Positions 1 through 9,493 are shown, counted from the stretch's first letter. The stretch: 64,000 nt of DNA from CAZEQK01 sp964514395 (GCA_964514395.1 CAZEQK010000007.1:1-64000), one strand, 5' to 3'. Notes: a model not told the origin generated them from the sequence alone. Program-made: numbers and translations.

Positions 1-76
1 GCCTTTTTAGCTTTCAAGTAATTCTAGTTAACTATTTCAGACTTTAACTCCTCCTTTTAATATTAGACTCTATTTA

Positions 77-519
77 TTAAGGATATGTTACATTATACAT
101 ATTATCTAGATGACACATATCATTTGTGGTAGGATCATTAAGATTCCATTCATTCAATTTATTAAGATCCGGATACATAATTACAGGTGTAGATGAATCA
201 GTGTTATGACCAAAATATCCTAGAGCGTGCCCTGATTCGTGGGTTATTACTCTTTGGTTGGTGTATTTGCAGTAGTATCCCAAATTATATATGTTGTTGC
301 AGATGAAATACTATGCACATTTTTTATATTCCCTTGGTAAGTTCCTTGACCAACTAATGTATCAGTATATGTTGTTACTCCAATTACATCTGGAACAAAA
401 TATTGCTGATTAGTTTCTGCTCTTGTTATCCCAAAAAACAAATAATTGTAACTTGAACTTGTTGCAAATGTTTCTATGCTTTTCTTATTTTGATTATGGC
501 GACAGTTATTGGAATAATC
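77..519 (-). pseudogene. Frameshifted, 5'-truncated zinc metalloprotease
   Basis: The downstream frame (77-283) contains HESGHALGYFGH, which fits the HExxHxxGxxH zinc site of metzincin or matrixin-like proteases. A conserved Met follows in VIMYPDL, as in the Met-turn. The upstream part of the same protein is in another frame (about 247-519, for example GITRAETNQQYFVPDVIGV), so a frameshift lies near 245-283. The upstream frame runs into a stop at 520-522, with no signal peptide or start, so the 5' end is missing. Its broken 5' end abuts the broken 5' end of the divergent gene at 496. It was probably a secreted protease. The family assignment rests on the zinc motif only. Confidence 0.7.
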
Positions 520-1041
520 TCAATATTCATCACTAATGTTAATGCATTAGATAATACTCATGCAACAAGTAATAAAGATACTGTAAAAAATGCCCAACAA
601 ACAACAGTATATGTTGATAATGTTAATTTAAAAATCGAAGGTAAAATAGCAGATGTTATGTAAATACAATTGGGGAGCTAAAAAAATATAGTGATTATGT
701 GGTAGTAGGAAAGGTAAGTAATCAATATGACATTAGTTCCTTCTGGTGTTAGTTATTATTTAACGGTAGAGGTACAAAACGTTATAAAAGGAAACAAAGC
801 AGATACTATTAAGATTCTACAAGCTAATGACCAACATGTAGCTTCAGTAGGTCAAAGATATGTTTTCTTTTTAAAGGATTATAAAGCAATTAATGGTTAT
901 TATATAGCTGGTGGATACCAAGGGATAATGAATGTGGAAAATAACGCTGTACGAATAGATCCAACATTAAATAATAATTTAACAAAGTTAAAAAATGGAA
1001 GAGTTCCATTTGATGTTTTATTAAATAATCTTAAGAAATAA
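496..1041 (+). pseudogene. Frameshifted secreted protein of unknown function
   Basis: An ATG at 496 opens a hydrophobic segment typical of a signal peptide. The hydrophobic frame extends upstream to about 469 without a convincing ribosome binding site. The frame stops with TAA at 661. The adjacent frame (660-726) continues with VNTIGELKKYSDYVVVGKV, and the original frame resumes at 727 and runs to 1041 with a compact beta-rich domain (LTVEVQNVIKGNK, VGQRYVFFLKDY). Two compensating frameshifts are therefore needed to restore one protein of about 180 residues. It resembles small exported Bacillus proteins of unknown function. I do not recognise a named family. Confidence 0.6.
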
Positions 1042-1110
1042 TAAAGTCAAAAAAATGTAGGCTTCACAAAACTACTTGTTGTAGTTAGCGACTCTGGTCC
1101 TTGGTTGAAC

Positions 1111-1440
1111 TGTACCCCGGATAGCGGACACTGAAAAAAAGTGCCCCTATCCGGGGGTTTTATGGTTAAATAGATTTAATGAATATGGGTGGAGGATTAT
1201 CATGAGCAATAAAATTTATAATGAATTTCAAATCAAAAAACTAGAGAAGAATCCAAATGTTTTAAATTGTTCCGACCGGTCGATTACCTATAGTCCGGAA
1301 TTTAAGATAAAAGCAATTAAGGAATATAAGAGTGGCAAAATCCCTTCTCAAATCTTTATTGAGCAAGGTTTTGATCTTGACATGATTGGAAAGGAACAGC
1401 CTAAACGTTGTCTAAGACGAAGAAAAAACAATTCAAGTTT
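1111..1440 (+). mobile_element. IS3-family left-end remnant with truncated orfA
   Basis: The open frame 1202-1474 starts with a ribosome binding site (ggtggaggattatc) and encodes a helix-turn-helix protein with SPEFKIKAIKEYKSGK, typical of OrfA proteins of IS3-type elements. Similarity fades after the RCLRRRK segment near 1425, and the rest of the frame looks random, so orfA is cut and no orfB follows. A likely terminal repeat begins near 1111 (tgtaccccggatagcggaca), and part of it is repeated inverted at about 1143-1157. It is a dead fragment. Confidence 0.65.
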
Positions 1441-1597
1441 TCGAGGCCATGTAATTTGTGTAAAATTTGTGTAAAAAAATTTCAAAACGTATCGTTTTCT
1501 ATCGTTTTCTCTGAAAATCAAAAATGCTTATAAACGTTGATATTACAACATCTATAAGCATTATAAAATTTATTTAAATAGTTTAAAATGCAGTATA

Positions 1598-1674
1598 TGG
1601 CGTCCCAGGAGGGATTCGAACCCCCGACACACGGCTTAGAAGGCCGTTGCTCTATCCTGCTGAGCTACTGAGAC
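1598..1674 (-). tRNA. tRNA-Arg (anticodon UCU)
   Basis: The minus strand folds as a complete cloverleaf. The acceptor stem GTCTCAG pairs with CTGGGAC. The D arm contains GCTCAGCAGGATAGAGC. The anticodon stem ACGGC/GCCGT closes a CTTCTAA loop with anticodon TCT (reads AGA), and the T arm contains GGTTCGAATCC. The 3' CCA is encoded in the DNA (1598-1600). Confidence 0.95.
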
Positions 1675-1739
1675 TTAAAAGAAAACACTAAATAGATTTA
1701 ATAAGACAAAAGCTATTATAACAGGTTTAATAACCCTCG

Positions 1740-2357
1740 TCAAATGTTTTCTTGATTAATTAATCTATGTTTCTCTAACACTTCTGTTAAATTTTTCAAA
1801 GCATTCGCCCTATGGCTAATTTTATTTTTAAACTCTGTTGGGATTTCTGCCATCGTTTTGTCATATTCAGGTAAATAAAATAGAGGATCATATCCAAATC
1901 CATTCGCGCCCTTCGGTTTAAAGGCAATTATACCTTTTACATAGCCATGAACAATAATCGTCTCTTCATTAGGAATCGCTAACGCAATGGCACTTACAAA
2001 TTGAGCTGTTCTATCTTTTTTAGAAATATTACTGAGTGAATCTAATAATTTCTTATTGTTTTTATGATCATCCTTATCTTCTCCTGCAAAGCGAGCAGAA
2101 TAAATTCCTGGTTTTCCTTGAAGAACATCTACCACTAGTCCAGAATCATCAGCTATAGCAGGTAATTGAAGGTAGTCACGGATAAATTCAGCTTTTTTTT
2201 TGGCATTCTCAGCAAATGTTGAACCATCTTCCTCTATTTCTGGTATATTGCCATATTCATCCAATGTATATACCTTTATGTTCAATGGTTTTAACATTGC
2301 AGAAAATTCTTTTAGTTTCCCGTTATTTCTTGTAGCAATTACTACCTCATGTATCAT
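1740..2357 (-). CDS. rdgB: XTP/dITP diphosphatase (non-canonical purine NTPase)
   Basis: This 205-residue protein belongs to the HAM1/RdgB family, which hydrolyses dITP and XTP to monophosphates to keep deaminated purines out of DNA. The N-terminal substrate loop TRNNGKLKEF is present near residue 9. DDSGLVVD near residue 70 carries the metal-binding acidic residues, GANGFGYDPLF is near 150, and SHRANAL is near 182. The length matches the family. The gene starts 8 bases after the end of rph and is almost certainly co-transcribed with it, the same order as B. subtilis rph-ysnA. Confidence 0.95.
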   Translation of the reverse strand: MIHEVVIATRNNGKLKEFSAMLKPLNIKVYTLDEYGNIPEIEEDGSTFAENAKKKAEFIRDYLQLPAIADDSGLVVDVLQGKPGIYSARFAGEDKDDHKNNKKLLDSLSNISKKDRTAQFVSAIALAIPNEETIIVHGYVKGIIAFKPKGANGFGYDPLFYLPEYDKTMAEIPTEFKNKISHRANALKNLTEVLEKHRLINQENI

Positions 2358-2364
2358 TTTTCTC

Positions 2365-3111
2365 TTATTTTTCCTCCACTTTTATTAGTTTTGCTGCTTC
2401 TCCAAGAGCATCCTTCTGAAAGCCCACTAACTCTTGAATACCTTTATTTGCTATCTGTAATAAATTCATTAACTCTGATTCTGAAAAAGGAGATTCTTCC
2501 CCTGTACCTTGAATTTCAATATACTTTCCTTTGTCTGTCATGACTACATTCATATCTACCTTTGCCTTCGAATCTTCTTCATAATTTAAATCCAATTTTA
2601 CTTCATCCTCAATGATGCCGACACTAGTGGCGCCCACAAACGATGTAATAGGCATTTCCTGTAGTTTTTCTTCAAGTATTAACTTATGACACGCATCGAC
2701 CATTGCAACAAAAGCTCCTGTAATTGATGCCGTCCTAGTACCTCCATCCGCTTGAATAACGTCACAATCAATCCAAATAGTCCTTTCTCCTAATTTCTCA
2801 AGATTAACTACAGAGCGCAAAGCTCTTCCGATTAGTCGAGAAATTTCCATTGTCCGTCCACTCACTTTACCACGCGTAGACTCCCTAGGATTTCTAGATT
2901 GTGTTGCTCTTGGCAGCATAGCATACTCAGCAGTAACCCATCCTCTACCTTCACCACGCATGAAGGGGGGAACTTTTTCTTCGATCGTTGCTGTACAAAT
3001 AACCTTTGTATCACCGACCTCGATTAATACAGATCCCTCGGCATGTTTATTAAAATTCCTTGATAAGGAAACCTTCCTTAATTCATCATTGTTTCTGTTC
3101 CCGATTCTCAC
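2365..3111 (-). CDS. rph: Ribonuclease PH
   Basis: RNase PH is a phosphate-dependent 3'-5' exonuclease that trims tRNA 3' ends. The sequence shows the family core: SRNPRESTRGKVSGRTMEI, DGGTRTASITGAFVA and the acidic DLNYEEDSKAKVDMN segment. I place the start at the GTG at 3111, not the ATG at 3117. The GGAGGG ribosome binding site directly touches the ATG but lies 6 bases before the GTG. That gives 248 residues. It sits between gerM, from which it is separated by a terminator, and rdgB. Confidence 0.93.
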   Translation of the reverse strand: MRIGNRNNDELRKVSLSRNFNKHAEGSVLIEVGDTKVICTATIEEKVPPFMRGEGRGWVTAEYAMLPRATQSRNPRESTRGKVSGRTMEISRLIGRALRSVVNLEKLGERTIWIDCDVIQADGGTRTASITGAFVAMVDACHKLILEEKLQEMPITSFVGATSVGIIEDEVKLDLNYEEDSKAKVDMNVVMTDKGKYIEIQGTGEESPFSESELMNLLQIANKGIQELVGFQKDALGEAAKLIKVEEK

Positions 3112-3210
3112 TAACATCCCTCCATCTCAATCATTAATAATACTATTATGACCTTAATCTTTATTTTTACTAAGAAAATAATCCATAGCATTCGCTTTGT
3201 TTCAAAAAGA

Positions 3211-3239
3211 AAAAAGGAGTATTAAATAATACCTCCTTA
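3211..3239 (-). terminator. Terminator after gerM
   Basis: On the minus strand AGGAGGTATT and AATACTCCTT form a stem with a 4-base loop, followed by a T-run. It separates gerM from rph. Confidence 0.75.
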
Positions 3240-3277
3240 TTAATCATACATTAAAATAGTAGTAACTTCCATTCTGA

Positions 3278-4357
3278 TTAAAATATTGTTAAATTAATCG
3301 TATTGGGTTTCATAATAGGTTTTGATAGTTTTTTTGGGAGTAATTCATCATTACCCATCACTTTTATTTGAATAGAATCAATATGAGTATTTTCTGTTAA
3401 AGACCACACAATCATATTAATTAATTTATCAGAAATTTGGTTATCGAAGCCTAAAAGAGAATCATCAAAGTCAGCAACTACTAAATTGTCGCTGACTTTA
3501 ACGTCAAGAACCTTGGTCGATGGTAATAAAGATGAGGTTAGATTAGTTCCAGGCTTGGGCCCTGATATTAATTGTTCTAATGTAGCTTTTGCGATATTAT
3601 CAGTTTTAGGGATTAAACGGGTAACTGGTACGAGATAATTAAAGTTACTCCCACTCATTCTATCAAAATATAATGTTACTGGTGTAGTTTGCCCAATATT
3701 AATATTATTTGCTAGCTCTAGATTAATTCCGTTTGTTCTACTTAGCGGCTCAATGATTGGTGTATTCCATGTAGGCATCGCTTCTAAAGGGTAACCATTT
3801 ACTCTTATTTCAACTCTATCCACTGTTGGAAATTCTGTAATACTCCATGTAATTGCATCTAATATTTTTTTCTCATCTGCTGGGGACTTTGCATCATAAT
3901 TTAAAAATTCCTTTGAAAAATCAATAATTGCTAATTTTTCATCCTTTTTTACGTTTATTGAAAATTTAGTACCTTCTGGCAATACTGGTCGAAACCCATC
4001 TGGAAGAAGGTTTTCTGCTGGACCACCAATAGTCATATAATCTAATACTTCTTGCCCAATTCCTACTACCTTTGGCAAATCCATAGATAGGGGAACTACA
4101 TCACCTTTACTATCAAAAAAGTAGATGGTTAGATTTACTTTTTCCTCCTGTACAGTCGATTGTTCTGTGTTGTCATTATTGCTTAGCGTTGTATTATCAA
4201 TGGTAGTAGAGGTATTACCATTATCCATTTCCAGCGTTGCTGGTGGTGGGTCTATTTGCATTGTTTCTGTATCTGGTCCATATAAACTACATCCGGAAAA
4301 TATAATAATAAAGCTTAAAACAATCAATACTTTAATATAATTATTATTCTTAAACAT
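3278..4357 (-). CDS. gerM: Spore germination lipoprotein GerM
   Basis: This protein of 359 residues has two tandem GerMN domains (roughly residues 105-200 and 240-340). Each ends with the ITWSITE / IVWSLTE and VEIRVNG / IQIKVMG pattern. GerM is a membrane lipoprotein needed for sporulation and germination-related cortex metabolism. The start at 4357 follows a strong AGGAGGGGG site. It gives a lipoprotein signal with lipobox FSGC near residue 20. An in-frame start further upstream (4429) lacks a binding site. A Ser/Thr/Asn-rich linker separates the lipid anchor from the domains. It lies downstream of murI, as in B. subtilis, but has its own leader. Confidence 0.92.
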   Translation of the reverse strand: MFKNNNYIKVLIVLSFIIIFSGCSLYGPDTETMQIDPPPATLEMDNGNTSTTIDNTTLSNNDNTEQSTVQEEKVNLTIYFFDSKGDVVPLSMDLPKVVGIGQEVLDYMTIGGPAENLLPDGFRPVLPEGTKFSINVKKDEKLAIIDFSKEFLNYDAKSPADEKKILDAITWSITEFPTVDRVEIRVNGYPLEAMPTWNTPIIEPLSRTNGINLELANNINIGQTTPVTLYFDRMSGSNFNYLVPVTRLIPKTDNIAKATLEQLISGPKPGTNLTSSLLPSTKVLDVKVSDNLVVADFDDSLLGFDNQISDKLINMIVWSLTENTHIDSIQIKVMGNDELLPKKLSKPIMKPNTINLTIF

Positions 4358-4427
4358 ATTTCCCCCTCCTAAAAGCTTATCTATAATATGTATACTAGCT
4401 GTAGAGAGAAATATAACTCTTTTGTCC

Positions 4428-4458
4428 AAAAAAAAAAGGATCTACTTTTGATCCTTTT
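4428..4458 (-). terminator. Terminator after murI
   Basis: AAAAGGATC and GATCCTTTT form a 9-bp stem with a 6-base loop. On the minus strand it is followed by a long T-run. Confidence 0.8.
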
Positions 4459-4560
4459 AGTACCAGAAGACTTTAACTTAATGAGAAAGCAGATGTTCAT
4501 GCTCTACTAAAGCCCCCTTACTTCAAATATGTAAAAGTAAAAAGTGTATAAAAATATAAT

Positions 4561-5364
4561 TTACAGCTTTTTTAAATCAATATGTTCAACGGTAATTTCT
4601 TTTTTTAACCAATTTTCACCTATTTTTTTAAAATGCTCTACATCACTTGTGGTGAAAAATTGGTGTAATGGCTCATTGGGTGAAACAGCCCTAATATTAT
4701 GGTAATGTAGCAATGCGCTTATTTCAAAGGCAGTTTCTTCAGCAGAACTTAAAATATTAATACCTTTTCCGACTTCTTCTTGGATAAAATCACTAATAAT
4801 TGGATAATGAGTACATCCTAATATTAACGAGTCCATTTCTATGTTTAGTAACGGTTTTATCTCCTCTTTCACAGTCTTTCTAATCACTTCTTCCGATTGT
4901 AGACCATCTTCAACTAAAGGTACAAGGCTAGGACACGCTTTACTAGTAACTGTTAAATTCGGATTAATATTTTTTAATGTTTTTTCATATGAGCCACTAG
5001 CTATTGTTCCTACCGTACCTATAACACCAATTTTCCCTGTTTTTGTTTTCTTTATAGCTGCTAAGCTTCCAGGTTGAATTACACCAATTACAGGCAGAGC
5101 TACGCTTTTCTTTATATCCTCTAATGCTGCAGCAGTTGCCGTATTACAAGCGATAACAATCATCTTTACTTCATATTCTAAAAGAAAGTCAACAATTTCT
5201 TTTGTAAATTGCTTTACTTCTTCTACGGGACGATTTCCATAAGGACAACGAGCTGTATCACCAAAATAAATTATTTTTTCATTTGGTAATTGTCTAAATA
5301 TCTCTTTTACAACTGTTAATCCCCCGACCCCTGAATCTAAAACTCCTATTGCTCTATCCTCCAT
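4561..5364 (-). CDS. murI: Glutamate racemase
   Basis: This 267-residue cytosolic enzyme makes D-glutamate for peptidoglycan. The two catalytic cysteines are visible in ACNTATAAA near residue 74 and GCTHYP near residue 185. The N-terminal DSGVGGLTVV and YFGDTARCPYG motifs are intact. A GGGAGG ribosome binding site lies 11 bases before the ATG. The position between a MarR-type regulator and gerM matches racE of B. subtilis. Confidence 0.95.
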   Translation of the reverse strand: MEDRAIGVLDSGVGGLTVVKEIFRQLPNEKIIYFGDTARCPYGNRPVEEVKQFTKEIVDFLLEYEVKMIVIACNTATAAALEDIKKSVALPVIGVIQPGSLAAIKKTKTGKIGVIGTVGTIASGSYEKTLKNINPNLTVTSKACPSLVPLVEDGLQSEEVIRKTVKEEIKPLLNIEMDSLILGCTHYPIISDFIQEEVGKGINILSSAEETAFEISALLHYHNIRAVSPNEPLHQFFTTSDVEHFKKIGENWLKKEITVEHIDLKKL

Positions 5365-5431
5365 CTGTTTATGTGCCTCCCACGATGTAATGACAACTTA
5401 TCATATGCATAGAGAATTGTATCTGCTCTAG

Positions 5432-5881
5432 TCAAATATCTTTGTCCATTGAATTAAAGAGTATACGTAAGGAATCTTCTATTTGTGTCATTTGTTCCTT
5501 ATTCATATCTGATAAGATACTTGCTAAATAATCTCTTCTCCGCTCAATCACATCTTGAATAATATTACTACCCTTATCTAATAAATGAATCATAACAACC
5601 CTTTTATCTCTATTATCCTTGATTCTCTCAACTAATAAATTTTTTTCCATCCGGTCGATTAAATCAGTTGTGGTACTAAAGGCAAGAAATATTTTATTGC
5701 TTAATTCCCCTATTGTCATGTTGCCCTCTTCTTTTAACCACTGTAATGCTACAAATTGTGGCGGTGTAATAGGAAAGTTATTTAGAATTTCCCTGCCTTT
5801 TTCCTTTATAATACCGCTCATTTTCCTAAGTATATATTCTATTTCTTCAATATTTTCATGGGGGTACTTTTTTTCCACCAT
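5432..5881 (-). CDS. MarR-family transcriptional regulator (YsmB-like)
   Basis: This 149-residue winged-helix protein contains the MarR core: MTIGELSNKIFLAFSTTTDLIDRME as the recognition region and a wing with RIKDNRDKRVVMIHL. A GGAGG site precedes the ATG by 6 bases. Its location between gerE and murI corresponds to B. subtilis ysmB. The ligand is unknown. It is likely co-transcribed with murI, given the short 67-bp gap without a terminator. Confidence 0.88.
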   Translation of the reverse strand: MVEKKYPHENIEEIEYILRKMSGIIKEKGREILNNFPITPPQFVALQWLKEEGNMTIGELSNKIFLAFSTTTDLIDRMEKNLLVERIKDNRDKRVVMIHLLDKGSNIIQDVIERRRDYLASILSDMNKEQMTQIEDSLRILFNSMDKDI

Positions 5882-5990
5882 TATTAACCTCCATTGTTCA
5901 TGGTATTGAAAAGAAAATTATATATATATATAATAATGTATTTACAGCTAATAATACAAAGTTTTTTATATAATTAGTTAAGAAAATAAT

Positions 5991-6024
5991 AAAAACTCTA
6001 CTATATAAATATAGTAGAGTTTTT
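5991..6024 (-). terminator. Terminator after gerE
   Basis: A near-perfect 15-bp palindrome (aaaaactctactata / tatagtagagttttt) lies between the end of gerE and the start of the MarR gene. It ends in T-runs on both strands. Confidence 0.85.
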
Positions 6025-6040
6025 AGGGGTCCACGAGGGT

Positions 6041-6265
6041 TCATATTTTAAGTTCCCCGAGCCGAACCAATTCCACAACTGCTTGTGACCTTCCCTTAAC
6101 TCCTAATTTCTGCATGACATTACTAATGTGATTGCGAACCGTCTTCTCACTAATAAACAGCTGTTTTGCAATTTCCTTGGTCGTCTTATCCTGAACCAGT
6201 AATTCGAATACTTCTCTTTCACGATTTGTTAATAACGGCTTTACATGCTGGTCATTACCCTTCAA
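6041..6265 (-). CDS. gerE: Mother-cell sporulation regulator GerE
   Basis: This LuxR-type DNA-binding protein acts late in the mother cell and controls spore coat genes with sigma-K. The helix-turn-helix is very conserved (TNREREVFELLVQDKTTKEI and SEKTVRNHISNVMQKLGVKG). The TTG at 6265 is the best start. The AAGGAGG site is 9 bases upstream of it but nearly touches the GTG at 6274, and the resulting 74 residues equal the usual GerE length. It is a single-domain protein without a receiver. Confidence 0.94.
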   Translation of the reverse strand: MKGNDQHVKPLLTNREREVFELLVQDKTTKEIAKQLFISEKTVRNHISNVMQKLGVKGRSQAVVELVRLGELKI

Positions 6266-6378
6266 AAGTTCCACCCCTCCTTGCTCGGGCTCATCAACTC
6301 ACAAGGGAGATTTCAGATTATTTTATGTGCGAAGTGCTAATTAAGTGCATGTGTTTCGTTTAAAATTAAAGCTTTTTA

Positions 6379-7575
6379 TTAAGAATTGGGCAAACGAATA
6401 ATTTCTTCATTCGCAAAGGATAAATGATCTAGTCCTTTTTCGGTAACAACATAAGTATTTTCTATACCGATTACACCCTTATCAGGGAATGTAAATTTAG
6501 GTTCAATTGCGATAACCATTCCTACTTCTAATGGTTGGTCTAGTCCTTTTGCTAATACAGGTAATTCATCTAATTCTAAACCTACTCCGTGACCTAAGAA
6601 TTTTGCTTGATCTTTTTTGAATCCCATAAAATGGTCGCTTAACCCAGCATCCTTCACCATTTCTATTGCTCTATTATAGTGTTCTGACCATAAAGTTCCT
6701 GGTTTTGCGTTCTTCTCAGTCTCCTTTATAATATGTAAGGATAGCTCATATGCTCTTTCCAATTCTTCATCCAATTCCCCGATAACAGCCATTCTAGTTT
6801 GATCAATAATATAGCCATTTAATGCTGCAGCGATATCGATTAAAATTGGTTCATTCTTATTAATTTTTTTCCAACCAGAGCCTTGAGGCATAGCTGGCGT
6901 TATTCCTTCTCCACCAGCAGGTCCATCAAAAGAAGTAGGCAATGCAGCAGATTTTCCTGAAGCAACCATTCCTAATACTAATTCCATATTATAGGAGCGT
7001 GTCCTCACATAACCTAAATGCCCTCTGTCCCTCACAAACTTCTCAAGCTCTGATGTTAACTGAAGCTCTGTCATCCCTAATTTAATCATATTGGGTATCT
7101 CATTAATCGCATCATTTACAACGACAGCAGATTCACGAATTAATTCAATTTCATATGAAGATTTAATACTACGTTGTTGTCTAATGATGTTTGATATATC
7201 AAGGATAGAAGATCCTTCAAAGACTTTTTGAATCCTTTTATATTGATTAACTGGGAGCACATCTAATTCTGTTCCAATCATTTCTAATTTGTAACCAAAA
7301 CCCCTTATTTGTTCCGGAAGTAATTTCAAACTTGTCATACTTTCAACCTTAAATGGAGATTCTTTTTTCGCCCTTTCTAGGCTTTTCTTTACAAATAATA
7401 TTGGCTCTCCTTCAATCGGAATAAATACCATAGAGTTTTGCATACTACCAGAATAATAATAGATATCTACATTATGCGTTATTAATGCTCCATCCATTTT
7501 TTTAAAAGATAATTCTTTTTGTAAATGACTTACTCTTTGCAGCACTTCATCCTTTGGCGTAAGTAAATAAGACAT
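6379..7575 (-). CDS. M24-family metallopeptidase (Xaa-Pro peptidase-like)
   Basis: This protein of about 398 residues has a creatinase/prolidase N-terminal domain and a C-terminal pita-bread peptidase domain. The metal ligands are visible: Asp in PILIDIAAALNGYIIDQTR, His in FLGHGVGLELDELP, Glu in AIEPKFTFP and Glu in IGIENTYVV. The ATG at 7575 has an AAAGGGTG site 5 bases upstream. An ATG at 7605 lacks one. It is cytosolic, probably cleaving Xaa-Pro dipeptides. Substrate specificity cannot be read from the sequence. Confidence 0.88.
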   Translation of the reverse strand: MSYLLTPKDEVLQRVSHLQKELSFKKMDGALITHNVDIYYYSGSMQNSMVFIPIEGEPILFVKKSLERAKKESPFKVESMTSLKLLPEQIRGFGYKLEMIGTELDVLPVNQYKRIQKVFEGSSILDISNIIRQQRSIKSSYEIELIRESAVVVNDAINEIPNMIKLGMTELQLTSELEKFVRDRGHLGYVRTRSYNMELVLGMVASGKSAALPTSFDGPAGGEGITPAMPQGSGWKKINKNEPILIDIAAALNGYIIDQTRMAVIGELDEELERAYELSLHIIKETEKNAKPGTLWSEHYNRAIEMVKDAGLSDHFMGFKKDQAKFLGHGVGLELDELPVLAKGLDQPLEVGMVIAIEPKFTFPDKGVIGIENTYVVTEKGLDHLSFANEEIIRLPNS

Positions 7576-7710
7576 AAAGACACCCTTTCTATTCATTTTA
7601 TTCATAATTTTTAAATAATTCTATTCAACTGCTTCCCATCATTTATACCTATCAATCTATACGAAGTTTCTTTTATTGTACATGAAAAAGGATGATAAGG
7701 AAAACTTAAT

Positions 7711-8112
7711 TCATTGGCTTTGTGGAAACTTATTAGTAAATATAATTGGTTTGTTTTCTAATAAATTCATTAAATGATGAATTAGTTTTTTATTATTTGT
7801 AATGACATAATCTGCTTTCCTTACATCGATGACTGGAACTCCTATTTCATGAAAAGATAATTGTAGCATCGGTAGAGGTAAGGTTTGGTATACAAAAATT
7901 ACATTTCCGAATAAAAAGCATGACTCTATGCATTTCGCTTTGGAATAATATCTGCTTGATTCTAAAAAATGAACTGGTTCAAAACCAAATTTTTCTATTA
8001 GATGCATTCTATCCATTTTTTGTTTGTTATTTTGCCGTAAAATTGTCAATCTTGGTGATAAAATTGGATATTGATACAATAAATGCTCATATGTGATACC
8101 ATGAAAAAACAT
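7711..8112 (-). CDS. Hypothetical protein
   Basis: This 133-residue protein starts at an ATG 9 bases after a GGGGATG-like site. It has no signal peptide and no clear membrane segment. There are two cysteines close together (KAKCIESCFLFG), a hydrophobic stretch around VIFVYQTLPLPML, and a C-terminal region with VRKADYVITNNKKLIHHLMN, which might form a small alpha/beta fold. I do not recognise the family. It is monocistronic between the M24 peptidase and the divergent pseudouridine synthase. Its codon use resembles its neighbours. Confidence 0.6.
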   Translation of the reverse strand: MFFHGITYEHLLYQYPILSPRLTILRQNNKQKMDRMHLIEKFGFEPVHFLESSRYYSKAKCIESCFLFGNVIFVYQTLPLPMLQLSFHEIGVPVIDVRKADYVITNNKKLIHHLMNLLENKPIIFTNKFPQSQ

Positions 8113-8223
8113 ACTTACATCCCCATTTACTTTTTAGTTAAATATCGCTATGTTTATTATTAGACAAAATGAAAACAAAATATTATATAAATAAGTCAAA
8201 AGTTTCACATAAAGGAGAAAGTG

Positions 8224-9120
8224 ATGAAAGAATTAATTAAAATATCCATACCAGAAGCTTATGATAATCTTATGATTAAAGAAATACTATACGATCATCT
8301 AGACTTTTCTCGAAAATCCCTTAGTAAAATAAAAAACAATCATGGAATCTTTTTAAATGGACAAGACGTTTATGTAACCGTGAAAGTGAAAACTGGAGAT
8401 GTATTACAACTTTTTATACCTGAGGAGTCATCAGAGGAAATCCTTCCCCAACCCATTCCTATACACATAGTTTATGAAGATGAAGATATCGTAGTTATTG
8501 ATAAGCAAGCTCATATCGTTGTTCACCCAACAAGAAGCCATTACCTTGGCACAATTGCAAATGGTTTAATATATTATTGGCAATCTAGAGGTGAGAAATA
8601 TCGCTTTCGACCAGTAAATCGTTTAGACAAAGACACCTCTGGATTATTTATTGTAGCAAAAAACCAATATGCTCACCACAAATTAGCACTACAAATCAGA
8701 GAAAATCAATTAACACGAACCTATCATGCTATTGTACACGGGATCATCATAAAGGATAACGGAGCGATAGAAGCACCCATTTTGAAAGATCCCCATCATG
8801 CAACAAAAAGAATAGTTGTGAATGACGTCGATGCTAAAACTGCAACTACTTTTTATCATGTTTTGAAAAGAAGTAAACAATTTAGCTTAGTACAACTCCA
8901 ATTAGGAACAGGTAGAACACATCAAATCAGAGTCCATATGAGTTATATAAACCATCCACTTGTCGGTGATGAATTATATGGTGGAAAGGCTACTTATGTT
9001 ATGAAGCGACAGGCATTGCATGCATTTGAATTAAACTTCTATCATCCTGTTACTGGTAAAATGTTAAAGTTTAAAGCCCTATACCCTAAAGATATGAATG
9101 AATTCATCTCTACTTTATAA
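8224..9120 (+). CDS. RluA-family 23S rRNA/tRNA pseudouridine synthase
   Basis: An N-terminal S4 RNA-binding domain (about residues 10-75, with LSKIKNNHGIFLNGQ) is followed by a pseudouridine synthase domain. The catalytic aspartate lies in RPVNRLDKDTSGLFIVAKN near residue 138. The RTHQIRVHMSYINHPLVGD motif near 240 is typical of RluA/RluD. The ATG at 8224 is preferred over the GTG at 8221 because the AAAGGAG site is then 6 bases away. The exact uridine modified cannot be told. Confidence 0.9.
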   Translation: MKELIKISIPEAYDNLMIKEILYDHLDFSRKSLSKIKNNHGIFLNGQDVYVTVKVKTGDVLQLFIPEESSEEILPQPIPIHIVYEDEDIVVIDKQAHIVVHPTRSHYLGTIANGLIYYWQSRGEKYRFRPVNRLDKDTSGLFIVAKNQYAHHKLALQIRENQLTRTYHAIVHGIIIKDNGAIEAPILKDPHHATKRIVVNDVDAKTATTFYHVLKRSKQFSLVQLQLGTGRTHQIRVHMSYINHPLVGDELYGGKATYVMKRQALHAFELNFYHPVTGKMLKFKALYPKDMNEFISTL

Positions 9121-9227
9121 ACCTATTACCATAAATTGCTATTAATTTTGCCAAAAAATAGTCTCTAAAATGTAATAACTTCCTTTACTCTTGGTAATAC
9201 TTTAAACAAGAGAAAGGAGGGCTTAGA

Positions 9228-9422
9228 GTGACCAGATTATCATTAGTTCTTGTAATAATAGGTGCATTAAATTGGTTATTGGTTGGGCTATTTCAATTTG
9301 ACTTAGTTGCTTACTTTTTCGGAGGTCAAGAAGCATGGTTTAGTAGGGTTATCTATTCACTCGTTGGTTTGGCTGGTATATTTACTATATCACTACTATT
9401 CAGGGAACGCGCCGATACTTAA
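9228..9422 (+). CDS. DUF378 small membrane protein (YuzA-like)
   Basis: This 64-residue protein has two membrane helices and the family pattern LVIIGALNWLLVGLFQFDLV, followed by a second helix IYSLVGLAGIFTISLL. It uses a GTG start with an AAAGGAGGG site. Its function is unknown. Such proteins occur singly in many spore formers. The proposed terminator at 9442-9471 follows. Confidence 0.85.
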   Translation: MTRLSLVLVIIGALNWLLVGLFQFDLVAYFFGGQEAWFSRVIYSLVGLAGIFTISLLFRERADT

Positions 9423-9441
9423 GCATTTCTTATGATTAATA

Positions 9442-9471
9442 AAGCCTAAGGAAGCATCATACCTTAGGCTT
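9442..9471 (+). terminator. Terminator-like hairpin after the DUF378 gene
   Basis: AAGCCTAAGG and CCTTAGGCTT form a perfect 10-bp stem with a 10-base loop. The T-run is weak. Confidence 0.5.
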
Positions 9472-9493
9472 GATTAAAGCTAGGGTGAATAAA

